NCBI GenBank assembly: GCA_938015445.1
Contig: CALLPE010000026.1
Coordinates: 1 to 64,000 of the forward strand
Origin: an uncultured Pirellulales bacterium
GTDB taxonomy: Bacteria > Planctomycetota > Planctomycetia > Pirellulales > Thermoguttaceae
Direction of reading: 5' to 3'
Length of the DNA stretch: 64,000 bases
In this document: positions 7,415-15,732 of the stretch, piece after piece
Position numbering within the stretch: position 1 is the first letter of the stretch
Layout of the letters: each line of letters starts with the position of its first letter
Made by a program: the position numbers and the translations under genes
The notes under the pieces: generated by a model
Database searches by the model: none
What the model was told of the DNA's origin: nothing
Seen by the model: only the letters and a program-made list of their open reading frames with translations

Positions 7415-9505
7415 TCAAAAGTACCGGAAGACGACCTTCGTTTGGAACCAGGCTACCAGGTCGTGGAACCACACGTAACCGATGGCCCGCCGACCGCAGT
7501 AAACCTTGCCGGTGACCGTCGCCCCGGCCTGCAATTGATTCATGCCTGTAGCGGTTAGCAGTTGCTTTTTGTCGATTTTGACTTTGATCAACACTGTGTT
7601 GCCTTCGTCGCCGCGCAGTTCGGCGCTGCGGTGGATTTCGATCACTTCGCCGTGGAAGCGGACGCCGGGATGGGTAGCCAGTTGAAACTCCACGTCCAGG
7701 CCGCGTTCCGGTTGGCCACGTTCCGCCGCCCGTTGCGCAGCCTCAGCCGCCGCCCGCACCACGTGTCCGATGCGATTTTCCGGCATGTGCAATTCAAGCT
7801 GCCAGTCTTGTTCCAAGTCGGCGATGCGCATCAGCACTTGGCCGCGCTGCACCGGTCGGTTGATCAGTCGTTTTTCCACGTCCCAGGTGACGACTTGGCC
7901 GTCGATCGGGCTGCGCACCAGCAGTTCGCTCTTTTTATTGCTCAGCACGCCGATTTCGGCTTCCAGACTGGTCAGTCGCGCCCGGCTCTCGGCCAGTTCG
8001 CCGGCTATGCGGTCCCGGTCCTCGCTGCTGCGGTCGCCAGAATCCACCAGCACGTGCTCCAGCCATTCGATGCGCTTGAGCGTCTCGGCGCGCAGCCCTT
8101 CCTTTTCGAGCAACGCCATTTCCAGTTCAGGGTCGCGCAATTGCACCAAGACGTCACCGCGGGAAACCCGGTCGCCGTGTTTGACTGTAGTCTGCTCGAC
8201 AACGCCTTTGACAGTAGCGAACACGTCGCGGGCCACCACTGGCTCCAGCGTTCCCGACGACTCGACGCGAAACTCCTTGGGAAACAGGCCCAGAAACAGC
8301 ACTACCGCCAGCAACGCCGCCGATACGGAGACGGTCCAGGGCAAGTTCCGCGCTTGCACCACCACGCGCGATTTTCCCAGTAGCTTCCACAGGGGCATCA
8401 AGAACAGACTCTGATGCTCCAGGGCATTTCCCAGCGCCGCGGCGCTGTGACGGCAGACCACTTCTACCCGCTGCAACATGCTGGGCGGTACCTGCCGGTC
8501 TTCGATCTGCTCGATTACCAGCACACCCACCGGCGGTTCGGAGGGGGCGGATTTTTCTGATTCGTCCTGGTCGCCGGTACGCGGTCGCTTCAGCGGCAAG
8601 ATGGCCACTGTCTTCGAGTGGGCTTCGTCCACGTAGTCTTGCAGGGCCGCTTCGACCTGGGGTGCCATGTCTTGGGTGTCGCCGGTGTACCATACGTCGT
8701 CGCCCGCAGCGGCCACCACGTCGGCAAGGTTTTCCAGCAAGCGGACCGAGTTTGCGCGGCGGTCGAAGATGTCCTGTCCGCTGATGGCCTCCACCCGATA
8801 GCGGCCCCCCTTGCGCACGGCCACGGTAAGCCGGTCGCACTCGATCAGCCGACGGCCTTCGTTGGCGATGGTAAAGGCGGTTTCGCGCGGATCGAGGCTG
8901 CGGTACACCGCTCGCAGAAAATCCTCCAGACGCGACCACAGCGTTTGCCGATGCGACAGATGGCGCAATTGGTGGCTTTTGAGGAACTCGCAGGCCAGCT
9001 CGCACATCTGCATCAGGAAACGTAGATAGCCCTTTTGCGTGGCTAGCCCCGCTTCGCTTCGCTGGAAAATCTCCACCAGCCCGACGGTCTCCAAATCGGT
9101 CTTCAGCAGGCCGATGACCAACAGATATTCGGTAGGATTGCCGGCTTCCGACTCGTTGCCGAAGCCGCTTTGCGGCGGCACCAGCGTGGCCTGACCGTCG
9201 GCAAGAACTTTGTACAGCAAGCGCGTGTGGCGACGCTGCTCTTGCTCCGACTTTTCGGCCAGACGCGTCTCCGGCAGATTTACCTGATATTGCAAGGCCA
9301 GACGGCCTTCTTCGTTGGTCGTCCACACCGCGCCGCCCACGGCAGCCAGCGCAGTGACCACCCGCGGAAGGAACTCGGAGTAGAACTGCTCGGGGGATAT
9401 TTCCGATTTTGCCAGTTGCGCAATCTCTGCCACCAGCGAGCGGATCTGCTGCTTGGTTTGCTCGATCAGCGTCGGATCGACCGATTGCGACTGGCTGTAG
9501 CTCAT
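7415..9505 (-). CDS. GAF-domain / HlyD fusion membrane protein
   Basis: In this 696-residue protein the first 370 residues are predicted cytosolic. They contain one or two GAF-like regions (roughly 40-175 and 195-360, the latter with GVLVIEQIEDRQVPPSMLQRVEVV). A single membrane segment follows at about 388-409 (LPWTVSVSAALLAVVLFLGLF), then a periplasmic lipoyl/HlyD module with VVARDVFATVKGVVEQTTVKH, DRVSRGDVLVQLRDPELE, a coiled-coil hairpin and VRSPIDGQVVTWDVE. GAF domains bind small ligands or partners, so a cytosolic signal could gate a periplasmic adaptor; that is inference. ATG 9505 is the only good start. First gene of the three-gene minus-strand group. Confidence 0.8.
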   Translation of the reverse strand: MSYSQSQSVDPTLIEQTKQQIRSLVAEIAQLAKSEISPEQFYSEFLPRVVTALAAVGGAVWTTNEEGRLALQYQVNLPETRLAEKSEQEQRRHTRLLYKVLADGQATLVPPQSGFGNESEAGNPTEYLLVIGLLKTDLETVGLVEIFQRSEAGLATQKGYLRFLMQMCELACEFLKSHQLRHLSHRQTLWSRLEDFLRAVYRSLDPRETAFTIANEGRRLIECDRLTVAVRKGGRYRVEAISGQDIFDRRANSVRLLENLADVVAAAGDDVWYTGDTQDMAPQVEAALQDYVDEAHSKTVAILPLKRPRTGDQDESEKSAPSEPPVGVLVIEQIEDRQVPPSMLQRVEVVCRHSAAALGNALEHQSLFLMPLWKLLGKSRVVVQARNLPWTVSVSAALLAVVLFLGLFPKEFRVESSGTLEPVVARDVFATVKGVVEQTTVKHGDRVSRGDVLVQLRDPELEMALLEKEGLRAETLKRIEWLEHVLVDSGDRSSEDRDRIAGELAESRARLTSLEAEIGVLSNKKSELLVRSPIDGQVVTWDVEKRLINRPVQRGQVLMRIADLEQDWQLELHMPENRIGHVVRAAAEAAQRAAERGQPERGLDVEFQLATHPGVRFHGEVIEIHRSAELRGDEGNTVLIKVKIDKKQLLTATGMNQLQAGATVTGKVYCGRRAIGYVWFHDLVAWFQTKVVFRYF

Positions 9506-9819
9506 AATGTTCTTATTACCGCTTTCTGGGCTTCTTCACAAGGTTAGCTCACAACAAATCTTAGAGCCGAGCGATCCCTTCGTCACCGTTCCCCTAGTTG
9601 ATCGGAGGACTGCCGCGGGCTTATGATTTGTTGCTGATTGCAGTCGGCAAACAGCGGCTGCTTGAAGTCGGCAAACGGCCCCAGAAGCACACTTATCCTC
9701 CCAGGCGGCGACTTTCTGGACAGTACACTTTCACACAGGCAGATTGCAGTCGGATGTCCTGTGCGCACCGCAATAGTCCGCTTGGTTCGGTGCTGCCAGG
9801 GCAAGCACTACTAAGCTGC

Positions 9820-9871
9820 TCAATAGCGCCGATGAATAGAACGAGTCAATAGCGCCGATGAGTAGAACGAG
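9820..9871. repeat. 26-bp tandem duplication
   Basis: TCAATAGCGCCGATGAATAG (start of the unit) runs 9820-9845 and is repeated immediately at 9846-9871 with one mismatch (GAATAG versus GAGTAG). The copies abut with no spacer, as expected from replication slippage. Confidence 0.9.
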
Positions 9872-9964
9872 CTGCTCCAGCAGCAGCGGTCGCGCCGACA
9901 CACGGACAGCAAACACAACTCCGGCAAACACAAGGCCCGCACAGACAAGCCGATTTGGCCTGAA

Positions 9965-9981
9965 CAAGCCGCTTCGGCTTG
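9965..9981. terminator. Hairpin with 7-bp stem
   Basis: CAAGCCG-CTT-CGGCTTG forms a perfect 7-bp stem with a 3-base loop. There is no U-tract after it on either strand, so it could be a weak terminator, a leader structure of the downstream ROK gene, or simply a palindrome. Confidence 0.3.
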
Positions 9982-10100
9982 CCTGAGACATACATGGACA
10001 GCAAAGACAAGCCGATGTTACCTGTGTGGCACAAAGCGGCTTACCCACTTGCCAGAAGCCTTCGACCGCGGCGGCAAGAGGCACATGCAAGGATAGTTGT

Positions 10101-11498
10101 ATGAAGAAGACAAAGATATCGAAGGATTCGCAGCGCCTGTACCTGGGCGTGGATGTCGGCGGCACCAAAGTGCAAGCTTGTTTGGTCGAGGAGTGCGGCA
10201 CCGTGCTGGAGCGGAAGCGGGCGGCCACTCCCCGCGACGGCGGTCCCGAGGCAGTGCTCGCCACGCTCGACCAAGTCATCGCCGCACTGTTGCAAAGCGT
10301 TGATAGCAGAAAAAACGGTCGCCGGCGACTGGCAGCTATGGGCGTGGCTGTGCCGGGCGTGGTCGAGCCGGACAGCGGTCGGGTGATCGTCACGCCCAAC
10401 ATGAACCTCACCGGCGTCATGCTGGGCGATCATCTGGAGCAGCAGTTCGGTCTGCCAGTGGCCATCGGCAACGACTGCAACCTGGGCGCGTTGGGGGAAA
10501 AGTGGCTCGGCTCGGCTCGCAAGGCCCGCAGCGTAGTGGCCATCTTGGTCGGCACCGGCATTGGCGGCGGTTTCGTCCGCAAGGGAAAGCTGTGGCGCGG
10601 AGCGCGCGAGGCGGCCTGCGAAATCGGACACATGGTGATGCAGATCGGCGGCCCGAATTGCGGCTGCGGCAACCAGGGATGCTTAGAGGCGCTGGCTAGC
10701 CGATCGGCTATCGAGCGACAAATACGCGAAGCAGTTGCGGCCGGTCGGGAGACCGTGCTGACCAACCTGTGCCAGGGCGATTTGAGCGTCATCCGCAGCA
10801 GTCTGTTGCGCACGGCGCTGGAGTCGGGCGACGCTCTGACGGTCGAAGTGCTCCGCAAGGCCGCCGAGGTGCTCGGATACGCCTGTCTGACCGTACGGCA
10901 TTTAATCGATCCGGAGGTGATCGTGCTGGGCGGCGGCGTGATGGAAGCCTGCGGCGACTTCATCTTCCCCATCGTCGAGCAGATCGTGTCCTCCGACCGC
11001 CTTCCCGGCGCTCGCGAAGGCGGCCGGGTGTTGCTGTCGGCTTTGGGCGACGACGCGGTGGTCCTTGGCGCGGTGGCCATCGCCCGGCGCATCGTCGGCC
11101 GCAACCCCTTCAAGAAATATCTGGCCGTACTGCCACAGTATCCGAAGCTCCAGTACAAAAAGCCCGGCGGGCTGGTGGCAAACGGAAAAAACTATCAGGG
11201 CGACGTGCACGTGCTGGTCGACGGAAAAATCAAGAGCCGCGACAAGCAATTGGCCAAACGGCTGCACGGAAGCAGCCACGTCATCGGCACCAAGGAACTG
11301 GAAGAATTGTGTCGCGGGGGGCCGGAACTGCTGGTCGTCGGCGCCGGTGCGGAAGGGAAAATCGAATTGACCGACGAGGCAAGACAATTTCTCGAACGCC
11401 GAGCGATCGACTTGGTCGTGCTGCCCACGCCCGAAGCCGTCGAAACCTTCAACCGCGCGCCGAAACGCAAAGCCGCCCTGATTCACGTTACTTGCTAA
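10101..11498 (+). CDS. ROK-family sugar kinase fused to Mth938-like (DUF498) domain
   Basis: The first 330 residues or so are a ROK sugar kinase: LYLGVDVGGTK phosphate loop, GNDCNLGALGE, GTGIGGGFV, then CEIGHM and the zinc site CGCGNQGCLEAL. This predicts ATP-dependent phosphorylation of glucose or a related sugar in the cytosol. After a short linker, residues about 350-465 match the Mth938/AAMDC fold (DUF498): LLVVGAGAEGKIELTDEA, DLVVLPTPEAVETFN, ending RKAALIHVTC. ROK kinases are normally about 300-330 residues, so the fusion explains the 465-residue length. ATG 10101 begins the usual N-terminus; the frame is open to 10026. The last 13 bp including the stop are duplicated in tandem. Confidence 0.85.
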   Translation: MKKTKISKDSQRLYLGVDVGGTKVQACLVEECGTVLERKRAATPRDGGPEAVLATLDQVIAALLQSVDSRKNGRRRLAAMGVAVPGVVEPDSGRVIVTPNMNLTGVMLGDHLEQQFGLPVAIGNDCNLGALGEKWLGSARKARSVVAILVGTGIGGGFVRKGKLWRGAREAACEIGHMVMQIGGPNCGCGNQGCLEALASRSAIERQIREAVAAGRETVLTNLCQGDLSVIRSSLLRTALESGDALTVEVLRKAAEVLGYACLTVRHLIDPEVIVLGGGVMEACGDFIFPIVEQIVSSDRLPGAREGGRVLLSALGDDAVVLGAVAIARRIVGRNPFKKYLAVLPQYPKLQYKKPGGLVANGKNYQGDVHVLVDGKIKSRDKQLAKRLHGSSHVIGTKELEELCRGGPELLVVGAGAEGKIELTDEARQFLERRAIDLVVLPTPEAVETFNRAPKRKAALIHVTC

Positions 11499-11511
11499 CG
11501 TTACTTGCTAA
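11486..11511. repeat. 13-bp perfect tandem duplication across a stop codon
   Basis: CGTTACTTGCTAA occupies 11486-11498, the last codons and stop of the ROK-Mth938 gene, and is repeated exactly at 11499-11511. The duplicated copy is outside the protein. Confidence 0.95.
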
Positions 11512-11616
11512 TCGACGTTCCGCCTCCCATTTTGCCGGGAACCGGGATGGGCAGGCAGGATGTTACCGGCATAAGCAGCCAGATTGTCACCTGATTGGTT
11601 GCCGCGGAGCACAGCC

Positions 11617-12612
11617 GTGAGCCAAGAAAACTCTTCGCCCCAGCCCGACCAGTGGAACTACGCTAGCGTCAAAGACTACTTGCTGTACGGTTTGTCGCTG
11701 CCTGAGCGAGCGTTGCGCAGTGCCGCCGGTCTGGTCTCCGGCGCGTTGCGCGAGTCGGCCTCGCTGCTGGTACCGCAGGCGTTCCAGAACGCCGCCACCT
11801 ACCAGATGCTCATCCGCCGAACGCTCGACTTTCTGGCCGAGGACGTGGGCGGCGTGGCGCCCAAAGAAGACCCCAGCGCGCCGGCAAAAATCGAAAACTT
11901 CGTCGCTCGCAAGGCAGTGGGCAACTTCCTGGAGCTGGCCGGCCTGGCTACGCTGCACCTGTCGCCCGCGCTGGTGCTGGCCGTGGTCGGCGATCTGGCA
12001 TACGGGTCGAAGGCTTATCTGCGGGAACTGGCCGAGGAACTGAAACGGCAAGGCGTGATCGGGCAGGATTCCACGATCGACGACGTCGACGACCTGCTCG
12101 GCGCGCTGGGCCAACTGGCCGGCACGGCCGCCACGGCGTTGGACACCCCGCCGCTGTCGCTGGATGGATTGAAACAGACCGTCGAACAGACGCGGCAAGC
12201 AGTCCAGTCGATCGACGTTGCCAAAGTCATTCCGCAGGCCGAGCTGAACCGCCTGTGGGAGGAAATCCACCGCACGGCCGCCAGTCAAGGCGTCGACCCC
12301 TTGGCCGTCTCCAGCGCTATGACCTTGTATGTCCTGGATAAGGTCGGCACAGCGGTGCAGGGAGCGCTTTCGACGGTTCGTGCCGCCGGAAACATTCTGG
12401 ACAAATGCGTCTTCGACCACTATCGCACCGCGCTGGGTGCCATCCAGCAGCAGGGCATCTTCGCGGTGTTGGCACACACTGCACAACCGTACGTCGAAGC
12501 CGTGTGGCTGAACTTCTCCACCAGCAAACCGACGATCACTGAAGAGTTGCTTTCTGGCCGACTGATCGGCCGCGGCGTCGGCACCCTGAACAGGTGGCTG
12601 CTTGGCGGGTAG
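11617..12612 (+). CDS. Helical protein of unknown function
   Basis: I do not recognise this 331-residue family. It is almost wholly alpha-helical and Ala/Leu-rich, with a short acidic-polar N-terminus. Semi-hydrophobic stretches such as LELAGLATLHLSPALVLAVVGDLAYG suggest membrane-surface or lipid contact rather than clean transmembrane spans. A GTG at 11617 with GGAG 7 bp upstream is the best start; an in-frame TTG lies at 11584. It follows the ROK-Mth938 gene by 118 bp in the same direction and could be co-transcribed. Codon use resembles its neighbours. No catalytic motif is visible. Confidence 0.7.
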   Translation: MSQENSSPQPDQWNYASVKDYLLYGLSLPERALRSAAGLVSGALRESASLLVPQAFQNAATYQMLIRRTLDFLAEDVGGVAPKEDPSAPAKIENFVARKAVGNFLELAGLATLHLSPALVLAVVGDLAYGSKAYLRELAEELKRQGVIGQDSTIDDVDDLLGALGQLAGTAATALDTPPLSLDGLKQTVEQTRQAVQSIDVAKVIPQAELNRLWEEIHRTAASQGVDPLAVSSAMTLYVLDKVGTAVQGALSTVRAAGNILDKCVFDHYRTALGAIQQQGIFAVLAHTAQPYVEAVWLNFSTSKPTITEELLSGRLIGRGVGTLNRWLLGG

Positions 12613-12768
12613 GGTCGAGAGGTCGAACCTCGATTACCATCGCTGGCGCACAATACAACAGCCGAAGGCCAATATATATATCAGCTACTTAGTTGCTTAT
12701 CAATAGTTCCAAACAGTTTAAACGAAAGCGTGTTCAGGACAAATGATTGACAAGCATCAAATATACGA

Positions 12769-12798
12769 TTGACGTGGTTGCCGCACGGCAGATATGAT
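12769..12798 (+). promoter_or_regulatory. Predicted sigma70 promoter of cysK
   Basis: TTGACG (12769-12774) and TATGAT (12793-12798) are spaced by 18 bp, with initiation expected near 12805, about 75 bp before the cysK start. Each hexamer is one base off consensus. Confidence 0.6.
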
Positions 12799-12803
12799 GT
12801 TAT

Positions 12804-12816
12804 GTAACTACGTTAC
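12804..12816. promoter_or_regulatory. Operator-like inverted repeat at the cysK start site
   Basis: GTAAC-TAC-GTTAC is a perfect 5-bp inverted repeat placed exactly where transcription from the predicted promoter should begin. This position suits a repressor, but no regulator gene is adjacent and the short arms could be chance. Confidence 0.35.
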
Positions 12817-12879
12817 TATTGTAAGATTAGTTGAGCGCCGATACAGGAAATTAGTCACCTTTGTTGCAGGAGACAAACG

Positions 12880-13821
12880 ATGCCGCACGGGAAGACATAC
12901 ACCAACATCGTCGAAACCACTTTTAATACGCCGCTGGTGAAACTTAATCGTGTGGTGCCGCCCGATTGCGCCACCGTCCTGGTGAAGCTGGAGTTCTTCA
13001 ATCCTTTGAGCAGCGTGAAAGATCGCATCGGCCGGGCGATGATCGAAGCAGCCGAGCGCGACGGCATCCTGACTCCCCAAACCGAAATCATCGAACCGAC
13101 TAGCGGAAACACTGGTATCGCTTTGGCATTCGTAGCTGCCGCCAAAGGGTACAAGCTGACGCTCACCATGCCAGAGTCGATGAGCTTGGAGCGGCGGGCG
13201 CTGCTGCGTGCACTGGGGGCAAAGCTGGTACTTACCCCAGCCAAAGAAGGTATGCCCGGCGCTATCGCCAAGGCCAAGGAACTGGCTGCCTCGACCCCCA
13301 ACAGTTGGATACCACAACAATTCGACAACCCCGCCAACCCGGAAGTCCACGAGCGCACTACCGGCCGCGAAATCTGGGAAGATACCGACGGTCGAGTGGA
13401 CATGATCGTTGCCGGAGTGGGCACCGGCGGCACGATCACCGGAGTTACCCGATACATCCGTGCCCGTAACCCCAGCTTCCAAGCCATCGCCGTCGAACCG
13501 GCCGATTCGCCGGTCATCTCCGGCGGAAAACCCGGTCCGCACAAAATTCAGGGAATCGGCGCCGGCTTTATTCCCTCGGTATTAGACACCAGCCTGCTCA
13601 ACGGCGTGGAAACCGTCACCAACGAAGACGCCTTCACCTGGGCCAGGCGGTTGGCTGTAGAGGAAGGGCTACTGGTGGGAATTAGCAGCGGGGCGAACGT
13701 GTGTGCTGCTATTCGGGTAGGCATGAGACGCGAGAACCGAAACAAAGTGATCGTCACCGTCGCGCCCAGCTCCGGCGAACGATACCTTTCCACCCCGCTG
13801 TTCGAAAACGTCGGCGCCTGA
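12880..13821 (+). CDS. cysK: Cysteine synthase (O-acetylserine sulfhydrylase)
   Basis: This PLP enzyme makes L-cysteine from O-acetylserine and sulfide in the cytosol. The 313-residue product carries the family hallmarks: the PLP lysine in [13 protein letters not shown], the substrate loop [13 protein letters not shown], the phosphate-binding [10 protein letters not shown], and the C-terminal [15 protein letters not shown]. Length and motifs fit CysK more closely than cystathionine beta-synthase, which is longer. ATG 12880 is preceded by CAGGAG at about 6 bp. The gene stands alone behind its own promoter and ends 141 bp from a convergent export gene. Confidence 0.96.
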   Translation: MPHGKTYTNIVETTFNTPLVKLNRVVPPDCATVLVKLEFFNPLSSVKDRIGRAMIEAAERDGILTPQTEIIEPTSGNTGIALAFVAAAKGYKLTLTMPESMSLERRALLRALGAKLVLTPAKEGMPGAIAKAKELAASTPNSWIPQQFDNPANPEVHERTTGREIWEDTDGRVDMIVAGVGTGGTITGVTRYIRARNPSFQAIAVEPADSPVISGGKPGPHKIQGIGAGFIPSVLDTSLLNGVETVTNEDAFTWARRLAVEEGLLVGISSGANVCAAIRVGMRRENRNKVIVTVAPSSGERYLSTPLFENVGA

Positions 13822-13962
13822 AAATCACGCATCTTACCGGGAACAGTGCGGCAAGTTGTCAGGCGCGAAGGAACCGACACTCCGCCTACATGGCCCGATA
13901 TGGTGCCATCTGGTTGCCCTGTCTCGGCCGATAGGCCCCGCCGTCGTGCCCCGGCGCGCTTC

Positions 13963-15480
13963 CTACAGCGAGCTTAGTTTTGAGAAGTTCAGCGTTGCGC
14001 TGAGCGGCAACACTCCGTAGATGCCGCGGGTGAACACCATCTCAATGAACTCGTCGGCTTTGAGAATAGGGCTTTTGGGCACAATGACCACATCAGAATC
14101 GGAAAGCCAAATTTCTCCCGGCGGACACGGTTGCCGCCCGTGTAAAGCGGCGTCCAAATTGACCATCGTGGCCATCAGCCGCCAGTCGTCGCCCCGGCGG
14201 AACACCACGATCTGCCGCAAATGCGCCCCCACCTTCCAACTGCCCGCCATGCTGATAGCTTGCAGGATGGTGGTCGGGCCGGTCATTTCGTAGCGACCGG
14301 GATTGTACACTTCTCCGAGCACGTAAACGTAGCGGGGTGCCCGTTTGACCAGTATGGGGATCACTTCCACCCCTTCGACCCGCGCGCGATAGCGTTGGTT
14401 CAGTTCCTCCTGGAGTTCTGGCAGGGTCAATCCCTGGACCATCACCGAACCGATGACTGGCAAGGCGATTGTACCTTCAGGCGTGACGCGCACCGCTTGG
14501 GTCTGGCCGCCCATCCCGGATCGGCGGTCAACCGCCGCCATCAGGTCCTCCAGCTTCATGTTCACCCGCAAAGGCGTGACCGTAATCGCCGGCACCTTGT
14601 AGTACTTCTTGTAGGCTTCTTCCAGTTCGTCGCGGAGCTGCGGGACGGTCCTGCCGGCGGCGCGTATCTGTCCCAGCAGGCGCAAGGTGATGTTACCGTC
14701 GGGCTGGACGATCAGGTCACGGTTCAGTTCGGCGTCGGCAAAAGATTCCACGCGGATTTCGTCGCCCACGCTCAGCCGATACGGGGCCGACATCTCCTGG
14801 CGCGTCAGCCGATATATCACATCCAGCTCGTCGTCCACCCGGAGCCGATACTCCGACACATGTGCAGTCCGCGCGTGGCCCACGTATTCTCCCTGGGCGA
14901 ACGCCTGCCAGGCAATCGCCCGAGCGTTCTCCCACCCGCGGCGCCGCAGATGGCTACAATTTGCGCAATCCACTGCGCAAATATTACAGGGGGCTGCCGG
15001 GCCGAGGGCTTGGCAAAGCACTAGCTGCTTGCTTGCCTGGCCAGCCAAGCCGATTGCCGGCCCAGCGGCATAGGCCAATCGCACACCGCCATTTTGACCC
15101 GACTCATCGTCGTCGCGGCGCCAAACATCTTCGGTTGTGAAAGAGACATCTTGGGTTGTGAAGCAACCATTTGCCGCTGTGAAGCCAGCATCTCGCGTTG
15201 TGAAAGCAGCGTATGACGCTGTGAAAGCTCTAGCCGATGGCAGGCTATCCGACTGCCCATTGAAGGTTGCATCCTTACAGCGCGCCTGTGCAGCATCGCG
15301 CGCGGCCGACAGCGCTGGGCCACGCCAAGCGCTACACACACCGACGCACAATAAACCCAAGGCCACCGTCGCAAGCAACGCTCTGCCTGCGCCGAACGTC
15401 CTCGCCGTTCCGCCGGCTGCGCGCTGGAGTGCGCCAGATAAGGTCCAGGTGCGAAAAACCCGCGCTAACGTTCGGTACAT
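13963..15480 (-). CDS. Wza-like polysaccharide biosynthesis/export protein
   Basis: This family forms the outer-membrane or periplasmic channel for capsule and exopolysaccharide export. The 505-residue product has an N-terminal hydrophobic segment (about 33-52), a variable region with five tandem FTxxxxx heptads (86-120), a Cys cluster (C156, 165, 168, 172, 175), then YRLRVDDELDVIYRLT. The Poly_export domain spans about 233-305 (YRLSVGDEIRVESF, QPDGNITLRLLGQI), and two SLBB-type repeats follow (about 325-470, GEVYNPGRYEMTG). The Cys-rich linker is, to my knowledge, typical of planctomycete members. ATG 15480 is assumed; the ribosome site is weak. It follows a TPR gene by 252 bp on the same strand. 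Partner kinases and glycosyltransferases are not in this window. Confidence 0.88.
   Translation of the reverse strand: MYRTLARVFRTWTLSGALQRAAGGTARTFGAGRALLATVALGLLCVGVCSAWRGPALSAARDAAQARCKDATFNGQSDSLPSARAFTASYAAFTTRDAGFTAANGCFTTQDVSFTTEDVWRRDDDESGQNGGVRLAYAAGPAIGLAGQASKQLVLCQALGPAAPCNICAVDCANCSHLRRRGWENARAIAWQAFAQGEYVGHARTAHVSEYRLRVDDELDVIYRLTRQEMSAPYRLSVGDEIRVESFADAELNRDLIVQPDGNITLRLLGQIRAAGRTVPQLRDELEEAYKKYYKVPAITVTPLRVNMKLEDLMAAVDRRSGMGGQTQAVRVTPEGTIALPVIGSVMVQGLTLPELQEELNQRYRARVEGVEVIPILVKRAPRYVYVLGEVYNPGRYEMTGPTTILQAISMAGSWKVGAHLRQIVVFRRGDDWRLMATMVNLDAALHGRQPCPPGEIWLSDSDVVIVPKSPILKADEFIEMVFTRGIYGVLPLSATLNFSKLSSL
15121..15225 (-). repeat. Five 21-bp in-frame repeats in the export gene
   Basis: Five consecutive heptapeptides start with Phe-Thr: FTASYAA, FTTRDAG, FTAANGC, FTTQDVS, FTTEDVW. 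On the plus strand they read as variants of GTTGTGAA at about 21-bp spacing. They form a spacer between the membrane anchor and the Cys-rich linker. Confidence 0.85.
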
Positions 15481-15608
15481 ACAACTTTGTTCCCTCTATA
15501 AACTGGCGATTGCTCATCCTGGTTTATCGTTTGTCCGTGCTTCAGTGCTGCGTCAAAAAATGCTGCCGTCTAGGCCGGCGCTATAGCAATGATTGTTTGT
15601 ACTATTTG

Positions 15609-15680
15609 TTGCCTTCGTACCATTTGTTGCCATCGCACCATTGGTTACCATCTTGCCATTGGTTACCATCGTGGCAATGT
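15609..15680. repeat. 18-bp minisatellite, about four copies
   Basis: Units at 15609-15626, 15627-15644, 15645-15662 and 15663-15680 are variants of TTACCATCGTGCCATTGG, and a decayed unit precedes them. They lie between the Wza-like gene and the upstream TPR gene. An antisense-frame reading would give DGNQW repeats, but I do not consider that translated. Confidence 0.85.
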
Positions 15681-15732
15681 TTGCTCCTATTGTTGGTCGA
15701 CCTCTTGTAGACCGACAACCGCCTTCGTGCGG

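Larger units (their letters stand above)
9506..10100. other. 595-bp intergenic region with repeats and a hairpin
   Basis: This divergent region lies between the GAF-HlyD gene (minus) and the ROK-Mth938 gene (plus). It carries a 26-bp tandem duplication (9820-9871), a 7-bp-stem hairpin (9965-9981), and low-complexity runs of CAAACACAA and ACAAGCCGAT type. No coding frame is credible. Confidence 0.5.
12613..12879. other. AT-rich upstream region of cysK
   Basis: This stretch is clearly more AT-rich than its surroundings. It contains AATATATATA, GTTTAAAC, two copies of GATTGAC 22 bp apart (12745 and 12767), a good sigma70 promoter, and an inverted repeat at the presumed transcription start. No coding frame is seen. 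Confidence 0.6.

Noticed and set aside
7562..8383. Plus-strand open frame (273 codons) in the GAF-HlyD gene
   Set aside because: Antisense to the HlyD half; composition is that of a shadow frame.
12613..12640. Possible terminator after the helical protein gene (GAGGT-CGA-ACCTC)
   Set aside because: Five-bp stem without a T-tract; too weak to call.
15609..15680. Possible CRISPR array
   Set aside because: The 18-bp units abut without spacers and no cas gene is present; it is a minisatellite.
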